Positions 1 through 6,023 of a stretch of 6,023 bases of DNA are shown piece after piece. How positions within the stretch are numbered: position 1 is the stretch's first letter; each line of letters starts with the position of its first letter. Source of the DNA: Fibrobacteraceae bacterium (lineage in GTDB: Bacteria; Fibrobacterota; Fibrobacteria; Fibrobacterales; Fibrobacteraceae); the NCBI GenBank assembly GCA_021443045.1, contig JABUUT010000086.1, forward strand, positions 1 through 6,023. Direction: 5' to 3'. A model generated the notes under the pieces. It did not search any database and was not told the origin of the DNA. It saw only the letters and a list, made by a program, of their open reading frames with translations. Made by a program: the position numbers and the translations under genes.

Positions 1-2016
1 GCAAAGGCTAATCCAAACGCCGAACTTCTCAAGTCGCTCAAAAAGCTCATCCCTGGCGCCATTGGCAAAGACGGCTCCATTGATGTGGACACCATTCGCT
101 ACTGGGCGCAAAAGGTTGTCGGCAATAACCGCCTTGTAACCGAAGAACGGGAAACCTTCAATTTCTTGGGCAAGGATTATGCAAGACTCCTTTATTCATT
201 AGACACGGAAACAGTCATTGTTCCTGATAAAGAAAATAATAAAAAGGTTGAAAATAGGAATAGCGAAAACCTCTATCTTTCTGGCGACAATCTTGAAGTC
301 TTAAAGCATCTGCGCCGTTCCTACGAGGGGCAAGTGAAATGCATCTACATTGACCCGCCCTACAACACGGGTTCCGACGACTTTGTTTACAATGACAGTT
401 TTGATTTTTCGGAAAAGGATATTGAAGAAAAACTGGGATTCAATACAGATGCGGAAGCGGCTAAACGAATCCATAAAATGATTAGCCGTAAAACATCCCG
501 TTCCCATGCTGCATGGCTAACGTTTATGTACCCACGCTTGAAACTGGCACGGGACTTGATGAAAGACGATGGCGTGATTTTCATCAGCATCGATGACAAC
601 GAGCAAGCCAACCTGAAAATTCTGTGTGATGAAATTTTTGGGGAGGAGAATTTTGTTGCAAACATAATTGTTCAATCTAATAAAAGAGGACAAACATACA
701 AGCAACTTGCCAAAACTCATGAATACTTATTTTTATACACAAAAGAAATTGACACAGTTTTAAATGAGCTTCAAAAAACAGATGGTTCGTTCAAGAGAAA
801 AGATAGCATCGGTGATTTTGAAGAACGAGAATTACGTAACAGAAATCCTAAATATGGTCGTTTCAACAGACCCAATCTATTTTATCCAATCTACATTAAT
901 CCTAAAAAAATGGATAGTTGTGGTTATTCTCCTGTATCTTTAAAAAAGAGTAACTTATTTTCCCAAGAAATTCTTCCTCTTAATAGCGAAGGAGAAGAAA
1001 GCTGCTGGCGATGGAGTACAAAAAAATTTGTAGCAAACAACAATGAAGACAATTCGATGATAAGTGACGTTGTTGGTCGGAAAAAAGAAAATGGGAGCTT
1101 TGGCTGCTATGAAAAATATCGAAAAGGAACTTTTAAAGCCAAAACAATATGGTATGAAAATATTGTTGGCGATTTGATTGAAGAAGAGGACGATATTTGG
1201 GAAGAAACAAAGGTTATTACAGAGCAAGGATCACGAGAACTTGGTGATTATGGAATGGGCGGTGTCTTTGACTTTCCTAAACCTACATTTCTCATCAAGA
1301 AGCTTTTATTAATCGGAACAAATAAAGATTCGCTTGTTTTAGACTTTTTCTCGGGTTCCGCAAGTTCTTGTGATGCTTTAATGTCCTTAAATTCAGAACT
1401 CAAATCTAATCGGAAAATTATTTCAGTGCAACTTGATTCATTCCTTGACGAATCATCAAAAGCAAACGAAACAACCAAGAAAGCCATCAAGTTCCTAGAC
1501 TCCATCCACAAGCCCCACACCCTCGACCAAATTGGCATGGAACGCATCCGCCGTGCCGCAAAGAAAATCAGGGAAGAACATCCCGACTATCAGGGAGACC
1601 TCGGTTTCAAACATTTCACAATCCAAAAGCCTTCGCAAAAATCGCTGGATAAAATCACAAGATTCGACCAAACCGCAATCATCGGCGATGGAACAATACT
1701 CAAGGAATTCGGAGCCGATACGGTTCTTGCCACATGGATGGTGAACGACGGCCACAAATTCAATGCTCCGGTGGAAACCGTTGATTTAAACGGTTACAAC
1801 GCATACCGCATCAAGGATTACCTGTACCTTATTGATGAGGGAATTAGTAACGAAAACATCAAGGCTCTTTTCCAGAAATACGATGAGGAGGCTAGTTTCA
1901 AGCCCAAGCACATCGTTCTGTTTGGCTACAGCTTTGGTATGACAACTCTTGAAACCCTGAAGGCAAACATCAAGAGCGTTAGCGACATTAACATCCAACT
2001 GGAAGTTCGTTACTAG
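1..2016 (+). CDS. mod: Type III RM modification methyltransferase Mod (5' partial)
   Basis: This is the modification subunit of a type III RM system, a site-specific adenine-N6 DNA methyltransferase using S-adenosylmethionine; it also supplies target recognition for the Mod-Res nuclease complex. The window encodes 671 residues plus a TAG stop. The frame is open from base 1, and residues before the GTG at 85 (ANPNAELLKSLKKLIPG) look like a normal Mod N-terminus, so that GTG is probably not the start and only a short N-terminal piece is missing. Numbering from base 1, the catalytic motif IV DPPYNTG is at residues 118-124, a VIFISIDDNE segment near 192-201, motif X FDFPKP at 423-428, and the SAM-binding motif I DFFSGSA at 448-454. 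This IV-TRD-X-I order is the beta class, and FxGSA is usual for type III Mods. Residues of about 220-420 are the likely target-recognition region. Bases of about 661-1440 are markedly AT-rich against their flanks. The res gene follows after 8 bases. The family assignment is very secure; the recognition sequence cannot be read. Confidence 0.97.
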   Translation, partial: AKANPNAELLKSLKKLIPGAIGKDGSIDVDTIRYWAQKVVGNNRLVTEERETFNFLGKDYARLLYSLDTETVIVPDKENNKKVENRNSENLYLSGDNLEVLKHLRRSYEGQVKCIYIDPPYNTGSDDFVYNDSFDFSEKDIEEKLGFNTDAEAAKRIHKMISRKTSRSHAAWLTFMYPRLKLARDLMKDDGVIFISIDDNEQANLKILCDEIFGEENFVANIIVQSNKRGQTYKQLAKTHEYLFLYTKEIDTVLNELQKTDGSFKRKDSIGDFEERELRNRNPKYGRFNRPNLFYPIYINPKKMDSCGYSPVSLKKSNLFSQEILPLNSEGEESCWRWSTKKFVANNNEDNSMISDVVGRKKENGSFGCYEKYRKGTFKAKTIWYENIVGDLIEEEDDIWEETKVITEQGSRELGDYGMGGVFDFPKPTFLIKKLLLIGTNKDSLVLDFFSGSASSCDALMSLNSELKSNRKIISVQLDSFLDESSKANETTKKAIKFLDSIHKPHTLDQIGMERIRRAAKKIREEHPDYQGDLGFKHFTIQKPSQKSLDKITRFDQTAIIGDGTILKEFGADTVLATWMVNDGHKFNAPVETVDLNGYNAYRIKDYLYLIDEGISNENIKALFQKYDEEASFKPKHIVLFGYSFGMTTLETLKANIKSVSDINIQLEVRY

Positions 2017-2019
2017 GAG
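2015..2019 (+). promoter_or_regulatory. Ribosome binding site of res, overlapping the mod stop codon
   Basis: AGGAG begins inside the TAG stop codon of mod and lies 5 bases before the ATG at 2025. It fixes the res start and implies that res is translated from the mod transcript, probably by coupled termination and re-initiation. Confidence 0.65.
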
Positions 2020-2024
2020 TCGTT

Positions 2025-4979
2025 ATGGATTTTCAGTTTGAACAAAACCTCCCCCACCAGCAAAAGGCTGTGGATAAAATTCTGCAAGTCGTCAATTCCA
2101 TTGAAAGCGAAAATTCCCTGGACTATTCCTCCAACAAAATTTTCCACCCTAAGGATGAAGAAATTAAAAAAGTTCTGGAAAAAATCCAGAAGGATTTTGA
2201 CAAGGGAATGAAGAACTTCACTTCTGCCGAAAAAGCCAAAGGCATTGCAGATAATCCATGTATCTACGTAGATGTAAAAATGGAAACCGGTACAGGTAAA
2301 ACTTACGTGTATACCAAAACCATGTACGAACTCCATAAGCAGCATGGAATCAGCAAGTTCATTCTTGTGGTTCCTACACTTCCCATTAAAGCGGGGACTG
2401 CAAACTTTCTGAAAAGTCCCGATGTCAAAAGGCATTTCGAACAAGATTGCGAATATGGTACCGAAATTCGACTTTTTGAAGGGACGGGTCAAAAAAGCTC
2501 AAGCAAGAGGAAAATGTTTCCTTCGGCAGTTTCTGGCTTTTATCAAAACCCCGGTCAATCCGACAAATACATTTCCGTACTTTTATTAAACAGCAGCCTA
2601 CTTACCAATTCCAATTATACAAAGGATGATTTTGATTACGGTATCGGCAATTACTATTGCCCATTAGATGCCTTAAAGGCAACCCGTCCCGTGGTCATCA
2701 TTGACGAACCTCACCGTTTTTCTTCGGAAACAAAAGTCATTGAAGCCATTATGAACAAACTTTGCCCACAAATGCTTATTCGCTTTGGAGCCACCTATCC
2801 AGAAATTGTAATCGGCAAAGGCAGGTCTAAACAGACAATCAAGGATTACAAAAATCTTGTTTACAGCCTTGATGCATACGATTCATTCCAGCAGAACCTC
2901 ATCAAGGGCATTGCCAAGGAACACTTGCCTCAATCTAAAGATGCCGAGAATATAAAGGTCCATGTGGTTACCATTGACAAATCTGCGGAGACCGTTAAAT
3001 TTACATGGAAAGATGCTACCAACAAAAATCATCAGAAAACATTAACCTTGAACGAATTGCTTTCTGAAATTCATAGCGATTTTGGAAACTTGAGGATAGA
3101 ATCCTTCGAGTCAAAGAATTCCGTTTTACTTTCCAACGGTATCATTCTAAAGCAGGGTTCAACCATCACTCCAGATATGTATGCCACTCCATATCAGGAA
3201 TCCATGATTCGCATGGCAATCCAGCGCCATTTGGAAACGGAACGGGAAAACTTTAAACGGGAAGATAAAATCAAAACGCTGGCACTATTCTTTATAGACG
3301 ACATTGCCGCCTACCGCGAAAATGATGGATACATCAAGAAATCCTTTGAAAAAATCTTAAAGAAAGAAACTACATCGTTTATTAGCAAATTAGAATCTTC
3401 TGAAAGTGAGTACAAAGCATATCTAGAAAACTCTTTAAACCGCATTGCAGATGCCCACGGTGGCTACTTCGCCGAAGACAATTCTTCCGGTGACGAAGAA
3501 ATCACAAAACAGGTCAACGAAATTCTAAATGACAAGAAGGCCCTTCTCTCCTTTGAAAGTCCTCGCCGATTTATTTTCTCCAAGTGGACTCTAAAAGAGG
3601 GCTGGGACAATCCCAATGTTTTCACTATTGCAAAACTCCGTTCCAGCGGAAGCGAAATCAGCAAACTCCAAGAAGTGGGCCGTGGCCTCCGCTTGCCCGT
3701 AAACGAATCGGGCAAGCGGATTACCGATGAAGAATTCATTCTCAACTACATCGTAGATTACACCGAAGAGAATTTTGCAGACAAACTTGTTGAAGAAATC
3801 AATGGTGAACGTCGTGAGTTGATGTTCATCACGGAAGAACAGCTCCAGGCATACGCAGATAAAAACGGCCTTGATACCGACGAACTATACGATGAACTGT
3901 ATAGTAAAAAATTCCTTGGTCGCCGCAAAGATGATATGCCGGGCTACCCTGTCAATGCAGACAACTCTGATGACTTTGCGAGTGCATATCCAGACTTGTT
4001 CAAGCAAAGTGCCACAAAGAAAAAGATTGTGGACAGAAATAAGCATCCAGAAAAAAATAAAATCGGCATTCGAAGCAAGAATTATTCCGCTCTAAAAGAT
4101 TTGTGGCTTAAAATGAACGAGCATTATTTGCTCACCTTTGAGGATGGCATCAACAGTGAATTGTCCAGTATTTTACCCAGCCTCATCAAGCAGGAACTTT
4201 TTGGTAAGACCGTCCTTACAAGTTCCCGACAAGAACTTGTAACTGAGAATGGCGTTGCCGTGTTAAAAGACTCCAGTTCCAAAACTTTTGAAACAGAGAA
4301 ACCCATTCCCTACGGAAAATTCCTGCAACGGATTCAGGCAAAGGAATCTATCCCCGTTACGGAAATGCATAAGGCTCTTTGCAATTTTGTACAAAATGGC
4401 GGCAAGCCCTTGTTCAACGAAAAATCCCTTCAGAATATTTGCCGAACCATACACGATTGGAAAATCAACAACCTCATGGGCCGTTTCAGTTACCAAAAAA
4501 TTGAACGCAGACGAATCAAAAAAACATCTCTGAATGACGACAAAGGTAATGCAGAAAAGTTTATTCAGCAGGGCTTGATTGGGACAATGACCGACAAAAG
4601 CAGCGTTCCCGAAAAATACCTCTACGACGCAATCACATTCGACTCACCACTGGAGAAGGACAATATTCTAAGCGATATTGACGGCGTTGACATCTTCGGA
4701 AAAATTCCGAAAAGCACCATCAAGATTCCTACAATACTTGGGGAAACCTATAGCCCGGACTTTATGTACATCGTAAAGAGGAAGGGCAAGAATGAACTGA
4801 ACCTCATTGTGGAATGTAAGGATGTCAAGGACTCTGAAACGGATTTGCGTGGAGGAGAAAAACTGAAAATAGAATCTGCTAAAAAGTTCTTTGAAAGTTT
4901 GTCTTCGGCAGGGGTCAATGTGCGTTTCGAAAAACAGATTAAAAGCGATAACCTTGTCGAAATCATCAATCGGTTGTAA
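2025..4979 (+). CDS. res: Type III restriction endonuclease subunit Res
   Basis: Res is the ATP-dependent helicase/endonuclease subunit, active only in complex with Mod. The frame encodes 984 residues, normal for the family. The N-terminal superfamily 2 motor shows Walker A METGTGKT at residues 86-93, motif II DEPH at 227-230 (the usual type III variant of DEAD/DEAH), motif III FGAT at 254-257, a WTLKEGWDNP segment near 524-533, and motif VI QEVGRGLRLP at 549-558. The C-terminal PD-(D/E)XK nuclease is also complete: PDF with D912, then E930-C-K932 in the VECK strand. The ATG at 2025 is chosen for its AGGAG site and for its 8-base distance from mod. No frameshift or missing catalytic residue was seen, so cleavage is expected to work if Mod does. 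The gene ends in TAA with no clear hairpin-plus-T-tract terminator after it. The assignment is essentially certain; in vivo activity is inferred. Confidence 0.97.
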   Translation: MDFQFEQNLPHQQKAVDKILQVVNSIESENSLDYSSNKIFHPKDEEIKKVLEKIQKDFDKGMKNFTSAEKAKGIADNPCIYVDVKMETGTGKTYVYTKTMYELHKQHGISKFILVVPTLPIKAGTANFLKSPDVKRHFEQDCEYGTEIRLFEGTGQKSSSKRKMFPSAVSGFYQNPGQSDKYISVLLLNSSLLTNSNYTKDDFDYGIGNYYCPLDALKATRPVVIIDEPHRFSSETKVIEAIMNKLCPQMLIRFGATYPEIVIGKGRSKQTIKDYKNLVYSLDAYDSFQQNLIKGIAKEHLPQSKDAENIKVHVVTIDKSAETVKFTWKDATNKNHQKTLTLNELLSEIHSDFGNLRIESFESKNSVLLSNGIILKQGSTITPDMYATPYQESMIRMAIQRHLETERENFKREDKIKTLALFFIDDIAAYRENDGYIKKSFEKILKKETTSFISKLESSESEYKAYLENSLNRIADAHGGYFAEDNSSGDEEITKQVNEILNDKKALLSFESPRRFIFSKWTLKEGWDNPNVFTIAKLRSSGSEISKLQEVGRGLRLPVNESGKRITDEEFILNYIVDYTEENFADKLVEEINGERRELMFITEEQLQAYADKNGLDTDELYDELYSKKFLGRRKDDMPGYPVNADNSDDFASAYPDLFKQSATKKKIVDRNKHPEKNKIGIRSKNYSALKDLWLKMNEHYLLTFEDGINSELSSILPSLIKQELFGKTVLTSSRQELVTENGVAVLKDSSSKTFETEKPIPYGKFLQRIQAKESIPVTEMHKALCNFVQNGGKPLFNEKSLQNICRTIHDWKINNLMGRFSYQKIERRRIKKTSLNDDKGNAEKFIQQGLIGTMTDKSSVPEKYLYDAITFDSPLEKDNILSDIDGVDIFGKIPKSTIKIPTILGETYSPDFMYIVKRKGKNELNLIVECKDVKDSETDLRGGEKLKIESAKKFFESLSSAGVNVRFEKQIKSDNLVEIINRL

Positions 4980-5047
4980 GAAAAAACTACGGACTGAACG
5001 AAGGCCGATTTCATAACTATTTTGCCACGGTCTTGCCGTCGGTAAGC

Positions 5048-5076
5048 TTGCATCAACGCAAGTAATAATGTATATT
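5048..5076 (+). promoter_or_regulatory. Candidate sigma-70-type promoter of the PIN toxin-antitoxin locus
   Basis: TTGCAT (5048-5053) and TATATT (5071-5076) are separated by exactly 17 bases and lie 30 bases before the antitoxin start. A small inverted repeat, CTTGC (5047-5051) with GCAAG (5058-5062) around a 6-base loop, overlaps the -35 box and spacer. It could be an operator for antitoxin autoregulation, as is common in type II TA loci. The match is by eye only, and short boxes like these arise often by chance in AT-rich DNA. Confidence 0.4.
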
Positions 5077-5096
5077 GACCTTGATGAACCACTGAA

Positions 5097-5101
5097 CGGA
5101 G
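5097..5101 (+). promoter_or_regulatory. Ribosome binding site fixing the antitoxin start at 5107
   Basis: CGGAG ends 5 bases before the ATG at 5107. The alternative in-frame ATG at 5068 has no purine-rich site in front of it and abuts the candidate -10 box, so the shorter reading is preferred. Confidence 0.55.
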
Positions 5102-5106
5102 ACTTT

Positions 5107-5337
5107 ATGACTACGATTTCGGCATATTTTGATGGCACTACTGTTCGCACACTAGAGCCAACTCCTCTGAAAAAGAATCAACGTCTGGTCATTACTGTTC
5201 TTGACGAGTTTATTTCTGATGAAACAAAAGTTAAAACTTTACGAGGCAGCCTTTCAAAATATGCAAATAAGGACCTACAACCCCTTGAAAAAAATGCGTG
5301 GGCCGATAGCGTAAAGGAAAAATATGGAACTCGTTGA
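5107..5337 (+). CDS. Antitoxin-like protein of a PIN-toxin TA module
   Basis: This 76-residue protein probably binds and neutralises the PIN-domain toxin encoded just downstream and represses its own promoter. The N-terminal half (ISAYFDGTTVRTLEP, then a run of beta-prone residues with KKNQRLVITVLDE) resembles small beta-rich antitoxins. The C-terminal part (LRGSLSKYANKDLQPLEKNAWADSVKEKYG) has the LRG...YAN...EK.AW...KEKYG pattern that I associate with antitoxins paired with PIN toxins. The start at 5107 is chosen over 5068 because of the CGGAG site. The stop TGA overlaps the toxin start by 14 bases, the typical coupled TA arrangement. The frame is intact although the partner is broken. The family is recognised from pattern memory, not from a search, so the exact family name is left open. 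Confidence 0.8.
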   Translation: MTTISAYFDGTTVRTLEPTPLKKNQRLVITVLDEFISDETKVKTLRGSLSKYANKDLQPLEKNAWADSVKEKYGTR

Positions 5338-5683
5338 CGCAAACATTCTTCTCCGATTTATTCTGAACGACAGCCAATAAATGGCTGATATTGCCGAAGG
5401 AATTTTGGCAAAGAAGTCTGGTTTTGTCATTAGGGAAGTTTTTGCAGAGATGGTTTATGTTCTTACAAAGGTCTATAAGATTCCGCGTCAGGAAACCGCT
5501 GTGCAAATTGCTCCCCTTTTAGACTATTTGGAAACAGACAGTCCCGACATAGTTCGGTATGCTTTGTCTCTTTTTTCTGAAACTAAATTGGACTTTGTTG
5601 ATTGTGAACTTCTAGCCTTTAACCATTTGCAAGGAGCAAAAGTCACAACATTTGATAAAGATATCTTGAAAAGACTTCGATAA
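5324..5683 (+). pseudogene. PIN-domain (VapC-type) toxin interrupted by an in-frame TAA
   Basis: PIN-domain toxins are Mg-dependent RNases that cut tRNA, rRNA or mRNA when not bound by antitoxin. The ATG at 5324 has AAAGGA (5313-5318) 5 bases upstream and overlaps the antitoxin gene. The N-terminus MELVDANILLRFILND is a classic PIN start with the first acidic residue D5, but codon 19 is TAA (5378-5380). The same frame then continues from the adjoining ATG at 5381 for 100 codons with the rest of the fold: E42 in REVFAEMVYVLTKVYK, D90/D93 in LDFVDCELLA, and D111 in TTFDKD. Including the stop codon position, the gene would be 119 residues, near the family norm. Relatives often have Pro-Glu-Met at this point, so a single G-to-T change turning GAA into TAA explains the lesion. 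Re-initiation at 5381 would give a protein without D5, which should be inactive. A sequencing error or readthrough remains possible. Confidence 0.87.
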
Positions 5684-5784
5684 AGCATTAGATAGGGAGC
5701 CTTCAAGGCATCATATTGGATAAGAAAAAATCAGATTTGCCCCTGCTTTTTACTTTCTACTCCTCAAAGCGTATGCCGTGGGAC
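5684..5784 (+). other. Intergenic stretch with no supported feature
   Basis: This stretch between the PIN toxin and the decayed RelB locus has no gene I can support. GCCTTCAAGGC (5699-5709) is palindromic but leaves too short a loop for a useful hairpin, and no T-tract follows it directly. A frame-1 reading runs into the ATG at 5785 but resembles nothing known. Confidence 0.5.
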
Positions 5785-5991
5785 ATGAGCGACCTCAATC
5801 CAACTTCACCATCAGGTTCACAAGCTTAATAGATTCAGAGTTCAAGACGCAAGATTCCATTTGAAATAGCACTAAACGCTCCCAACGACGAGACCATCGC
5901 TGCTATGGCCGAAGCAAATGATGAAAATCAAGACCACTTAACACTGCAAAGTTTAGGAAGGACTTTAAACAGGCTAAAAAGAAAGGGTTAA
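5785..5991 (+). pseudogene. Decayed RelB/DinJ-family antitoxin
   Basis: An intact copy would be a ribbon-helix-helix antitoxin that represses its operon and masks a YafQ/RelE-type toxin. Three pieces are visible. ATG at 5785 begins MSDLN in one frame, which alone runs to TAA as a 14-codon peptide. From 5802 another frame reads NFTIRF...IDSEFKTQ, like the N-terminal strand and first helix of RelB/DinJ. From 5848 the first frame resumes with RKIPFEIALNAPNDETIAAMAEA, the typical RelB segment. By comparison with DinJ (about 86 residues), some 25-30 codons of the central helices are missing at about 5848. After MAEA the frame runs into the toxin start instead of a normal C-terminal tail. The frame after the last shift stays open to TAA at 5989. 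No functional antitoxin is expected. Identification rests on by-eye family resemblance. Confidence 0.68.
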
Positions 5992-6023
5992 ACACGAATC
6001 TCCTGCAAAAGGTCGTTGATGAT
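5918..6023 (+). pseudogene. yafQ: YafQ-type mRNA interferase toxin, frameshifted, 3' end outside the window
   Basis: YafQ toxins are ribosome-associated RNases of the RelE/ParE fold. The tandem ATG at 5918/5921 reads MMKIKTT and hits TAA at 5939-5941. Moving one base forward, to the frame starting at 5940, the reading continues NTAKFRKDFKQAKKKG, then LNTNLLQKVVDD to the window end. The joined protein matches the usual YafQ N-terminus, a short strand followed by F(K/R)KD(F/Y)K.AKK.G and a hydrophobic helix. One extra T in the TT at 5938-5939, or a 2-base loss, accounts for the break. The downstream frame has no ATG, GTG or TTG between the TGA at 5921-5923 and the KDF segment, so it cannot easily start by itself. 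It lies directly after, and overlaps, the RelB remnant, the normal antitoxin-toxin order. Catalytic residues lie beyond the window, so the state of the rest of the gene is unknown. Confidence 0.68.

Noticed and set aside
1..2016. Phase-variable simple repeat in mod
   Set aside because: Many type III mod genes carry tandem short repeats that switch expression, but none of usable length is visible in this part of the gene; the missing 5' end was not available to check.
2013..2492. 159-codon reverse-strand ORF opposite the start of res
   Set aside because: It lies fully antisense to the conserved Walker A region of res, has a Phe-rich composition typical of a reverse shadow, and has no ribosome binding site or family resemblance.
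5027..5039. ACGG-TCTTG-CCGT as a terminator after res
   Set aside because: The stem is only 4 base pairs and no T-tract follows, so it does not qualify as an intrinsic terminator.
4668..5150. 160-codon reverse-strand ORF covering the end of res and the antitoxin start
   Set aside because: It is antisense to the PD-(D/E)XK domain and to the antitoxin start, and shows no recognisable protein motif.
5324..5683. Stop-codon reassignment as the reason for TAA in the PIN frame
   Set aside because: TAA ends res and the PIN frame itself, TAG ends mod and TGA ends the antitoxin, so all three codons act as normal stops here.
5719..5829. Short frame-1 ORF running into the ATG at 5785
   Set aside because: It has no clear start codon with a ribosome binding site, and its residues (DKKKSDLPLLFTFYSS...) match no family I know; the RelB reading in another frame explains the latter part better.
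1..6023. CRISPR array, tRNA, rRNA or insertion sequence
   Set aside because: No regularly spaced repeats, no cloverleaf-like segment, and no transposase frame or paired terminal inverted repeats were seen on either strand.

Overview
The window holds a type III restriction-modification (RM) operon, followed by two toxin-antitoxin (TA) loci whose toxin genes are both damaged. Everything recognisable is on the + strand. The organism is a bacterium of moderate GC. The protein style (Fibrobacter/rumen-like) and codon use are compatible with Fibrobacter or a similar gut Gram-negative, but nothing here fixes the taxon.

Positions 1-2016 are a nearly complete mod gene, a beta-class N6-adenine DNA methyltransferase cut at its 5' end by the window edge. 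Eight bases later, 2025-4979 is res, the SF2 helicase/PD-(D/E)XK endonuclease subunit. Both have an open frame and all key motifs visible, so the RM system looks functional. Mod alone would methylate one strand of an asymmetric site. Mod plus Res would cut DNA carrying unmethylated sites after ATP-driven communication between sites. The specificity region of mod is much more AT-rich than the rest of the gene, which suggests a swapped target-recognition domain.

Positions 4980-5106 are a short intergenic region with a plausible promoter. It precedes an intact 76-residue antitoxin-like gene (5107-5337), which overlaps a PIN-domain (VapC-type) toxin gene (5324-5683). The toxin frame is interrupted by TAA at codon 19. 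The remaining 100-codon frame starts at the next ATG but lacks the first catalytic Asp, so the toxin is probably dead.

Positions 5684-5784 hold no gene I can support. From about 5785 to the window end lies a decayed RelB/DinJ antitoxin plus the start of a YafQ-type RNase toxin. Both are recognisable only by joining pieces from different frames (at least three frame changes). The 3' end seems to be a region where TA modules were acquired next to a working RM system and then lost their toxins.
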